Shown here: positions 25,246-36,800 of the stretch, piece after piece
Numbering within the stretch: the first letter of the stretch is position 1
Layout of the letters: each line of letters opens with the position of its first letter
Origin: Trichoplax sp. H2
Taxonomy: Eukaryota; Placozoa; Uniplacotomia; Trichoplacea
Assembly (NCBI GenBank): GCA_003344405.1
Contig: NOWV01000028.1
Location: 1 to 64,000, forward strand
Direction of reading: 5' to 3'
DNA length: 64,000 nt
Program-made: the position numbers and the translations under genes
Notes under the pieces: generated by a model
The model's database searches: none
What the model was told of the DNA's origin: nothing
Seen by the model: the letters and a program-made list of their open reading frames with translations, nothing else

Positions 25246-28146
25246 TGGGTGAGTGACCTAAATTTCTATCTTTACGTTTTCCATCGCGAATACTATTCTA
25301 TTTCTGAAATTTTCGGATGATACATAACAATTATTATAGGTAAATCTTAAAATTTGCTATCTTTAAGAAAGTATGGCAGCTACTCATATTGCGAGTACTG
25401 TAATATTTGTTAGTTTGGTACTATAGTTTTGCTTTAGGTTATTAATTTCTAATACTTAAGGTAGCAGATGTAGCTATCTAAGGAAGTTTACATGTTCTAT
25501 TCACAAAACTGTAACCTTTAGCTATAGTAATATAAAAACGACCTGAATCTAACATATATTTCACATAAGTTATATACTAAATCAGCGTAGCTATTAGCAA
25601 TACTTCATCAACCGATACCCATAGATTATTTTCTATGTCAATTGCGAATTAAAAAAAACTCTTCTATTTCTTTAATTTTAAGTATGGTGATAATTTTGTA
25701 CAGCATTTTTTAACACTTATTACTTTAACATTATCTAAACAGAAAATTTATAATTTACTATGACTTGACCATTGACTTAAATTATCATTTGATACCATTA
25801 CCAGATCATAAAAATATGCCTGTGACCTTTTAGTATTGGAGCTTGTATTTACTATTATTACAGATGATGAAATCAACATTTTAACTTCAGTTCTCATTTC
25901 TATTACATAAAATCCACTAATTTGTAATGTCAATATTACGGCCTGCAACTCTCCATTAATGCACGTAAATGTGGAAACTTTCCAATATGACTATTCAGTT
26001 TTATGTCAGTTAGTTGATTCTATTTCTAGCCCCAAAGCTCTCCGATCAACAGTTCTACATAAATGTGTGTCCTAAAAATGCAATCCTTTAGATTATTTCT
26101 GCATGAAATCTTGCTCCTTAAAATAACATCAACACTTGTTAGGCATCTACTCAAATGTTCCTATAAGCTAGCATTGGGCTATCGTATTTCTTTTACATCA
26201 TTTCGAATTAACTTGATGCTTACATTGCGATGCTTTCCAATCAACAATTCTATTTTAAAATATGAGCTGGAAATCTTTAGTTCGGATTATGTTACATGGC
26301 TAAACTTGTTGGTCTATTTACAACATTAACAATAACTAATCAAAAGCTCTTACAGAATGTTATTGCCTTGGCTGAAAACATAACTTTGCGATGACTAATT
26401 TCATTCTATAAGATGTGTATGCTTCAACTGTTTCATTACAGATGCTACCAGAATATTCCTTATTCAATATTTCATTTGAAATATTGCAAACTAACTAAGC
26501 ATTATGAAAATAGATACGTATACTAGTCTATCTACGTATATCGAAAGTCGAAAGAAAAATAACGCGTAAATCGATTAAGTTTACATAATTACTAAATTAT
26601 AATTGTTAGTAAGTTGAAACTGGAATTAAATTACAAGCATGAAGTGTCGAAATCTAACAGTTCCATATATCTACTCTCAAAAGTGATGAATTTTCTTAAT
26701 AGCCTGCAAAGCAAATTTCACTACCATTATCACGTTATTCAATAGCACAAAATCTAATGTGCTTTAATTAATACTAAATATCGAAAATTATATTGTGATA
26801 AAACCGATCACAAAATAACAAAATTTATAGAAAATCAGAACTTTACTAGATCTTTGTACAAGGATAAATCTACGTACAACTCTACTCTAACCGAATAAAA
26901 CTACTAAAAAAGACTTCTAGATAGTACTGCTGCATAATCTAAAGTTGCCTGCTTAAATTTTTTTCGTAGCATTTGCAGCTACAATCCACATAGCAGTATC
27001 AATTATGTGCCGTAGTATCACAGTATTCCCTTACACAAAACTACTGTAATTAGCTGAAATCATTATATACCTTTTTTTACAATTATTCAGATTATTATTG
27101 GCAACAACATTTTACAACAGATCATCTAAAATTTAATAAGATAACTTCCACAGCATTGACGCCAACATTATTTCTACAGTCCAAAATACGATGAACTACC
27201 CATGACCTAATACATGAGTTACATAGCCATTTTTAACGATAGCTTTCAGTTTAGTATCAATAGTAACTCAACACCCTATCGTACATAGTCATCTGTATTC
27301 TAATGCAGAATCTTCCATTATAATTTATGGTTAAGAATTACTAAATAAGGCTTGTGATAAATACAGAAAGCTACTATACCATATATTATACTAAACATTG
27401 CCGATAGTCTACAATACAATACTATGTTACGTTCCTCATGTAGAGTAGTGCTGTAGAATATCCCGTAATGCTTCGTGTGAGCTATATTTCATTATATGCA
27501 TCGTAAACTTTTAATGCTACTTATGTGTAACATTACATATTGTGCATGCATACTGCTGATTTCTATAATTCTGAGGTTAAAGGTAATCATTATTTTGGCC
27601 ATTAAATAATGCGAAAAATTCTATTACCTAGCAAAAGTTTTTGCCAGCAATCTAACAGGTTGTCACGAAACAAGTCTTCGAATATCATAAGCTAAAATTC
27701 AGCTGATAGTCATAAGACCTCAGAAGGCAATTCTATTAAGATTAACGTACTGTTAAAGGTCGTAGTAGTTTATGCCTAAAACTTAGTAATAATTTGCCGC
27801 TATGTAATCACAAGACAGTTTTAATAGAACCTTTTATTCTCCCACTGCAAAGGATAATGTATAGTAGGCGGGACAACCAATAATATTTGAATAATATCAG
27901 ATTACTTTAAGTTGGCATTCAGAGATAATTATTCTTAATGCTACGTTTGTTTTATTTAATTAATCATCCTCGTTTGCAATATAATTGGTGTAAAATTGGT
28001 TATCACGTCTACATCATGTGATCTATTTCCCTAATGAAGCTGAGCTAAAGAACGTTATAAATACTTGCGCTTTACTGATGACTTGCAGCAATTTTCTCTT
28101 ACCAGTTTAAGCCTATTTTCATCAATTACCTCCACAACTAATCATT
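25246..28146. other. Intergenic between CRD genes 4 and 5
   Basis: No exon was recognised on either strand. Short open frames (for example 26063-26329) lack any domain or splice partner. Confidence 0.55.
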
Positions 28147-31100
28147 ATGATGAGAGCTATTACTTCTTCCATATTAGCTGCCTTAATTATCGCGCAGGTA
28201 AGTTTCAATAGTGAAATAATTCATAATCAGGTCTAGCTAGTTTAGCAGAAAGAATAAAGAAAATTATTTAGAAAATGAGAATCATTTAGTTACCGAATAA
28301 AACTTCCACTTCTAACATCAAGTGTATAATAACAAAATTAAGTTAATGTATATCATATATCAATCTGATAAGGTTGCAGTACTATCGTCAGCTTCAGAGC
28401 TCGATCGCTTAACGAGGGCTGTGAACATGATTAAAGCTTATTCCGCTGGATCATTAACTACTTGTGCTGCAGTCGGTAATAATGCTCCTTTCTGTGGTGT
28501 TTCTTATCCTGTACCTGAGTATGCCCAGCGCGACGCTAAAGCTCTTGATCGAGCCGCTCAAACAATCGTAAATGGGATCAAAAATAGCCCGTCTGTGTCT
28601 GCTTCTCAGGCCTGCCTTCGAGATATTAAAGGTCTGTATTGCAACATTATGTTTCCAAGATGTGATCGAGTGCGTAACGAAATTAGCTTTAACACTTCGA
28701 ATTGCATCAATGCTGATGAAAAATGTCCTCAATCTATCCGTGATAATATTAAAAAAGGCCATTTATGTGACTATATACCCCGCGGGAAATTTTACCTCAA
28801 CGATTGCATTAAACCTCCAAGTTACAGCTATAAAACATGCCCAAATGCACCTAATGCTGTTCTTATACCTAAATTTCTGGTAGCCGAACCCGTACTTCAA
28901 GATAATGGTGCGACGGCACTTAAAAAATTCTTGAAATCTAAAAAAGTAAGCGATGCCTGCATTAATACAGCCATGCAGTTGGAATGTGGCGTAATACCAT
29001 TTTGTTCACCTAATAAGACTTTACTCCTAACCACATTAACACAAAGCGTTTGTAAGAACTTCATAAATTGGTAAGTTTAATGGATATTTTTAATTTGTAA
29101 ATTAATAAAATATAATAATAAAGGTGCAAAATATGTTTCTGTACTATAAATTATACTTGTAAGGCAAGTTTATTTCTTGCATCTAATTGTAATATATATG
29201 AAGTACGGCAGCATTAGGAATACAGCAGTTTATTTACAAGCGTCTATCTTACGTTATATAATTAAGGCAATGCAGTCATTAATCTTTCTTTCGAGTAATT
29301 TTTCGCATGTAACTGTTTGCTAAAAATGTTCATTTACTGTAATGACTGATTTCAGTTAATCATTATAGTCATTTGAATAACGTTGGATAACGATTAATTA
29401 GAGTAATTCATGCTGTAGCATCTCACGCCCTACAATTTTGGACTTTCAATATAATTATTATCCTCATTAATGATGTTAGGAATTTAATACTAATAGAAAA
29501 ATGTTAAATTAAGGAGAATGATATACATGTTTCTCAGATATACTCAAATCGTGTTGTCGTATGACTAATGATTTGGAAGTACAGATTACACTAACAGAAG
29601 CATCATATAATATCTTACAATCTCAGGCTATCGATGCTATTCTCGTTCTCTCTAGTGACCATCTAGTTTCCATTATCATTTAACGTCATGACGATTCAAT
29701 ATTTCTCCTATTTTGCTCGTGCTCGTTTTTAATTCTTACTCACTATAGATTGCTAGTAGCGCAAAGTATCGTAGATGTTCAAGTATGTAACCCCGTATAT
29801 CGCAGAATTCTATATTTCCATACGCTCATCATGGTTTCAAATGGCACACTGATGTTACTGTTCTTCGAAAAGTATAAAAAGTGTCAAGTATCTAAATGAT
29901 GGATTAGTTATTGCTATTTATAGATGATACAGTAATCGGTTCTATATGATAAGATAATATTGTACTGTCATCTTTCTAAGTAAGGTTGTTGCTCTAGAAG
30001 AATATAACAGTTTTATACGCTGGATTCAGATTAACCAACATTACGATAACAAATAGCACTTCATCATAATTTGAAGCTATCCTTTTAATCTTAACTATAG
30101 TGCCGAATTGACGTAGTCTTCTAGATATTTCTGACCAAATTTACAGATAATTTAGACTGCTACTCTCCACAATGCTAGTATAGTTTAAAACTGGTATAGA
30201 AAGATAATGATTAAGCGTCTGCAGTTATCTTTATTCCAGTTCATTGTTATCAGATTCAATCTAAAGCTATTAATTTTAATTCTAGTTTAAAAGCTTTCGA
30301 TATTTACTTGTTATATGAGTAGTAAAGTGTTTATTCTAATGGATAGTCATCGGTCTTTCTCTAAATATTAATTTTAATGTCAATATGTATCGCTCTTCCT
30401 CGACAGTTATTAACTTAATTTCGTTACGGTATAGAATAGAAAAGATCGACGCTGCACTCATGCATAGGCTTAGAAAGTTAGACATTTCACCATCGCAGTT
30501 TATTACATGCCGGCATGTTCATTCACATAAGAATGGAAATTTAATTTTTTATCATTGCTATCACTACCAATTTGAGTGAAAGGTGTTGCTTCGATCATGC
30601 AACGTATGTATATTAGATATGAAGTCAAATTAATACTTTAAGAAATATCTAGATTCAGATCATTTCATCATTTTCCTTATTCTAAGCTAATTCGCATTCC
30701 AGTACGTCTGTGTATCAGTAATAAGTGCAGTGTAAATATAAGTTTTGACCGACCTACGGAATGAATTCGACTTATCATAGTGTAAGACAGTGTAATATTG
30801 TATTCTAAATTGAGGATATATTTAGTAATGTCCATCGTAGATATTGTGTTCAATATGTGATAGATATTCTCGTTAGCGGCTTAAGTATTAAATATAGCTA
30901 GCTTAGTAACTGTAATCCTTTTGAAGAGGAGCACTACAGAGCTCTCACTAGAGCTTCACATGAAAGGTGTAAACTATCCTGTATTTGAGATGCTAATACT
31001 GAAGTGTGTAGTAAGTAAGGTGCTAAGACTGTAAACGCGGAAAAGTATATAAGCAAATAGTTTAGTATAATAAGATAGTTCTTTATCGTTAGAGGTCCTC

Positions 31101-31445
31101 AGCTAATCAATTACGTTGTATCTTCGTAAACGAGGCTTTGTTCTATAAATCTTAATTTTCTAAAGTTTTGAAGATTCTTGATCTATCTACCTCACACGTA
31201 GCCTAAGATTTGAACATCATTTTTATTCATTATGCTATTAATTTAGTTTACCAGCGCAGGTGCAAGTGACTATTAAAGCATCATTGAACTGCAGTATCTA
31301 CCCTAGTGAAAGTACCGGTTCTTACGTCCTCTTACCACAGAATCAAGTTTATATTGCTGATGCTTATGCTAATCGTCCGAATACTGTCATCGTAGCATCT
31401 ATTTTGGCATTAATGTTTCTTATTAACATTTTTATAACATTTTAA
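28147..31445 (+). CDS. CRD family gene 5: secreted or GPI-anchored Frizzled-like CRD protein
   Basis: Exons 28147-28197, 28373-29070 and 31247-31445 (phases 0 and 2) encode 315 residues. Exon 1 is a short signal peptide (MMRAITSSILAALIIAQ). The acceptor before VAVLSSASELDRL has a weak pyrimidine tract, but it is the only phase-0 choice and matches gene 3. The CRD has CAAVGNNAPFCGVSYPVP, then CLRDIKGLYCNIMFPRC, then CINADEKCPQSIRDNI. The second half has CINTAMQLECGVIPFC and LTQSVC. The spliced Cys (TG+T) precedes LPAQVQ. Intron 2 is unusually long (2176 bases) and shows no internal gene. The tail (TVIVASILALMFLINIFITF) is a clear hydrophobic terminus without a cytoplasmic part. This is the last member of the array; its nearest relative is gene 4. 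Confidence 0.9.
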
Positions 31446-33805
31446 TATAAATCTAATCGATGTAAAACCGAGTTACCTAGATAATAATCTAAGACATTTA
31501 ACTATATAAGCTCAGATTTCTGATTACCCTAATCTTAATTTTGTCATGTGTTCATGGCTCTTACTTGTCAAGCGGCTTGCTTTAAGAAAATTTTGCTACC
31601 TTCAGCTAAAGCTACTTTTAATAGCATTATAGCTACTGAAGTAATTGTCTTAACACCAGTGTTGAAAGCCTAGCCCAGCATGCAAGTGCTGAATCAAAAT
31701 ATTAGCCGATATATCCGTACTCCCTATAATAATAAACTTGCTCTTGTCAGTTTATCGGTATTCAGTTACAAAAGTTATAAAATTGAAATGTATGATTTTC
31801 GATTGTTATCATATATCGTATTTATTCTGAAGGTTTATGCACATTATGTGAGACTAATAATTAGAGTATAATATTTTAAATAGTTGTCTTTACATCTTAA
31901 GACATACAACGCGTGCTCTATTGATATCTTAGTAAAGGTTAAAAGATTACTTAAATTTTCAAGCGATCCAATACTACCTTAATTAAGGCTAAAAATATTA
32001 TTATATGTTTCAGTTTCATAGTAGCTTTACTCTTTAGACGTAAAAGTAAACATATTGCATGAGAGTATAACAGTTTATGATCATAAAAAATGCAAAAAAA
32101 TAAAAATCTCCATCATTTTATTACTCTTCAATATTGAAGTTAAGAATATTCATAGATGTTTAAAATGAATGATTCATTCTGTAAATCTATTATATACCTC
32201 TATGAGTTGATACAACATTGTTACTATTAAAGTACTATTAGAATTATTAAAATTATACCGTAGTCAATGAATGGCATTGTAACTATTTTGCTTAGTAATC
32301 GACCCGATATAGTCAAGTTTAAAACAGTGTGTGTGCGGAATGATTTCATCTCTCATAAATATTTTATGCTAGTACATTGTAACGAAGTCTCTTGGCATAA
32401 ACGCGGTCTAGCTAGATAAAAATTTATTTAGAGTCTATGTTTTAGTAGAACTGTAACGGTAAACAATTTATACAGATCTAGAGATGCAAGAACTTACTAA
32501 GAGAAATAACGAAGCTACTTATATACTCTCCTTGATGTAAACAAGTAGAGTATATAAGCAGCTTCGTTATTTCTCTTAGTCAATATTGCTTATTATCCAC
32601 CAGGCTTTAGAATGAAAATAAAATGCTATGATTACTATAATTTTCTGCAAAACTGAGATTAGCATATTTATATCATAAAAACACAATACATTCTCATTAT
32701 GATAATCTATGCTTGGCCACATCGCCATGCTAATTTTACATTGAATTTGATACTTTTCTCTTTTACAAACATTTAGAACTCTATGGCATAATTCCTTAAT
32801 AATTTCTTATTGAAGCAAGAAACGATTAAAACAGTTAGAAAGGCTAATACTGATAAAAGTAAATAAAATTTTTTCCTAAAAAGTTCAATTTAGGAGTATA
32901 ACGGATTCAATATTAGTAAGTCCTATCATTTATAAGCAACGGGGACTAATTGATCCTAATCTCTTTAATTTTCACTTTGGCCACATCAAGATCCTGATGA
33001 TCATTCAAATTACGAATTTATGCAAGACAGATTACATTAATTAAAGTAAAGATTATTCTCTTTGTATCAAGTCATCAAGAACTTTTCTGTTATTAAAATG
33101 CTCTTGCGGCAAGATCTTAATACATGACAGTTGAATAGTTGCAATATTAATAGCTATTATTCAATGCTATAGCTCTCCTATGCAATTGGCAATGAAGGCC
33201 ATCATGATCTACACCGTAATCATGGCTGATTTTACAATTTTTATTATATCCAACTTGCTAGCCATAACAATTTAACTTTAAGCTCCCCGAGCACCTTAGC
33301 AATGTTACGGCCACAATTTATTGAAACTGGATTGCTTTTTAATTTCACAAAGTTCTCAATTACATATGTGCGATATAGCTGATGGTTTATGACCCAGATA
33401 GAGAAAAAATTTTGTTCAATAAGTATTACTCGTTGTGCTATAATGTACAAACTCCTTGTTTTTAATGTAGAATAATAGTTGCTAGTCATAGTTTTAAATT
33501 TCCTTGTTAGAAACCTTGACCTGCAACGCAAGCTCCAAATAAATAGTATCAAAATTATTCATCCAGCCCTTGTGGATGATTGTAGGAATATAGTGGACAA
33601 AATTTTCTATGTAAGAAAGTGTATTTATTTAATATCTTTTAACAGATCTTTACTTTCATGACATTTTTGTTACAAATATTGTATTAGTTTTAATCAATTT
33701 TTGTAGTATTGCAAAGCAGTAATGAAAATTAATAATAGCAAACTTAACTAAAGATTGATTGTAACGATTTAACCTACGAAACAATAGTAACCTATAGAAG
33801 AAATA
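31446..33805. other. Convergent intergenic between CRD gene 5 and the agrin-like gene
   Basis: The two genes converge here. No exon was seen. It holds the long hairpin at 32496-32580 and, at 33624-33629, a TTTATT that reads AATAAA on the - strand about 180 bases beyond the agrin-like stop. Confidence 0.6.
32496..32580. repeat. Near-perfect long hairpin (39-bp stem, 7-base loop)
   Basis: The left arm 32496-32529 and right arm 32547-32580 are reverse complements over 34 bases with a single mismatch. After one further mismatch, CTTG (32531-32534) pairs with CAAG (32542-32545), leaving the loop ATGTAAA. On the - strand the internal mismatch would be a G-U wobble, so an RNA read from that strand would fold almost perfectly. 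No target-site duplication is visible at the edges. It could be a fold-back mobile element or a hairpin-RNA precursor. Confidence 0.9.
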
Positions 33806-36800
33806 TTATTGACATCTAGGAAGGGAAATATTTGGATCAACAGCATCATCTGATAACTGTACTATCTTGCCATTTACTTCTACGTTTACCATACAGCCAA
33901 TGAAATTATCATTACTAGTATAGTCTATATTATTTTCTGGAACACCACCTGCAATATTTTAAAATGTAAAGAATTAACACTAGTATTAGGTTAGTTATAA
34001 CAGAGCGAAGTTATCAGTCTTAACCAATGTTTACAAATTTACATAGTATTTTCATTTCTTAAACAAATATTAGCCTAGTTTAATATAGAAGACGTTCAAT
34101 ATACTGTATACCTAGAATGTACAACAACTGAAATCTTTTGCTTCAGTTAACGATATGGAAAATTAATTACTTTACATTATCTATAAATATCTTAAGTTAA
34201 AATATTAGCCGGATTTCCAATCATATTTAACTAAATGGGTAAGACTTACTTAAATATTACGTATACACCTCACCTAGATAGAAATAGCTTGCGACATTCA
34301 ATTCTTGTTGAAATTGAAGCGATATTGCAGATGTCTCCAAATGGTCGACATACAGAAGAGCATTTGTTAGATTTCGGTTAATGTAAACAGTATGCCATTG
34401 ATTATCATCAACTCTTAAAGTTAATATTGTAGAGGAAGTCGCACCACCACCTAAATTATATCTAGAAATGGAACATGATCAAAATGCAATATCTACAATG
34501 CTACAATATTAATTGCAATTTCGAAAAATCTCCAACGTGTCGATATTAATCGTAATTTGCTAGAAAGTGGCTTTAGATTTAATTTCGACAAGAATGTATA
34601 GGCCATGCCGTAAATTAATTCTGTTAACACTGATAATGTAAATACCTGATTTTAAAATAGCCAGCTTCAACAGCTGCCGACATATAATCCGATCTCAATC
34701 GAGGATCCTACCGATTCGAACATAAAGCAGTTTAATATCGTAGCCTATATTTTAAATATGGTACCTATCGGTGAATTTTGGAAGATATCAGGGCTTACAT
34801 TATCGTTTCCGAGCCAAAACAGGACTGCTGTTGATTTCCTTGTCTTGAAAGTTAAGCGCAAAGAATTTTGACGGAATGCACGTAATCTTAAAAATATACT
34901 AGATGTCACTATTTCATTTAATGCAGCACATTTCAGGTTTCAAACCCTACATACTAGATCTTTAGTTCTTCAAGATCATAAATACAGGCTGGAAACTTAC
35001 AACTACGTACAGTTATACAAATTTGACAAGTAATCCTTAAAACTATTAATATAGAGCTTTATCACTGCAGCCAACACTTAAGTATCGATGAGTAATTGTT
35101 ATCATAATTGAAAAATTTACCCACGATTGACATCCGATAAGTAACGAACTGCTTTTGATCCACTAAACGATACTGGTGGTTCATAGCCTATGAAAAAATT
35201 TAGTGATAAAGTATGCCACGAGATTTCATCGATCAGCTAATACTTTTGTAAATGCGTATATCTTATGCTAACCTGGACATGACTTGGTATTAACTGATTC
35301 AGTAGCCATAAGTTGCAAATTGACAACAAAACCATCAATTACGAAATTTTTTAGACAACCACGATAGTTTTCTAGATACTTATTGGATGTTGTAGTAGCT
35401 ATGTTCGGTGTGCCCCCTATGAGTTAAATAGTTAATCATTTATATAAATTTTGTACTAGCACTTATTCCGATAGTTAAACTAACTATAGCAACACTATAA
35501 TGTAGCTTCCTAGCGATACAATATGTCATAACACTAAGATTTCCATAGTGATCCATCATCAACACGATAATTTCGCTTAATTCTCTATTATAGATTTACC
35601 AATAAGAATATTGCCGTCTACATTGAGGACGGAAGCTCCCTCTCTTGGGTTCGATTTTTGTGATGCACCATCGACAGTTAAAGTTCCTGAAGATCCATTT
35701 CGCTCAATCTTGACTTTATGCCAATAGCCATCGGTAACGATGACATCGACGACAATTTCGATTTTCCCAGAACCAACATTGAATCTGAAGAATGATGAGA
35801 TAATAATTACTGCCACTAAAGGAGTAATACGAAATAGAACAGGATGAGAACTGAATCGAAGATTTATTGGGTAGATGTCTTACCTTAATTGCACTCTGTT
35901 ATTAACAATGGCTACCCCAAGATAGTCTCTATTAGGGTTAGGCTGTCGGATGCGTTGCATTCGCATAAAATCAATTAATAAAATAAAACGAATATTCTTA
36001 GTGAAGCTTACGTCGTGATAATATCAACTAAATCACGTTCATTACTAGCCCTCTTTGATATTACAAACGCTATGAACTTAAATTTCGTAATAGGGTAGAA
36101 ACAACCATATACCGTGTGATTTACCTGAGATTGGCCTAACCATAACAGCAATCCGTTATGATATCCACGTACAAGAAATTCGTAACGGTTTGATGAAAAC
36201 GAGTTTTTCCTATTGCCCGAAATCAGAAACATTATATCTTTAAAGATTTCAAATCTGCAATATTGTCTTTTGGAGTTACAGATTTGCTAATTCGTGAGAA
36301 ATATCTAACACTTTAATAAATTTAAATTCTAAGGAATTTTCTAATATTAGCATATTAAATTATGAGGAAATGGGCATTCGTCCCCGAATCAACTATAAAT
36401 CTAACTATGTTGCCTAACTTTTCAGTGACAGCGCTTAATAAGGTAATGTACGATGTTGGCGTAAACCAATAAGCTGGACCAAATTCGGCGTTTTCTATTA
36501 TGTTCATTAAATAGTACACAAGTTAGCTACATAAAGCGTGTGAAAAGTTCTTCTACTGCTTAATGATATAGAGTAGATACTAACGTTGGCATGTATAAAG
36601 TCGCTGCCTGATTTGGATATCTCGTTGCATGTTAAGTGAAACTCCACTCAGTTTAACTTCTTTTACACAACCCTCATAGAATGAATAATACAAGTTTGAT
36701 GTTTTGGCTGCTATATTTTCCACGCCGCCTGTAAAATTGTTGATACGATTTGCAATAATAAAAATAATATCAGTGTCTTACGGCAATTTCTTTAATATTA

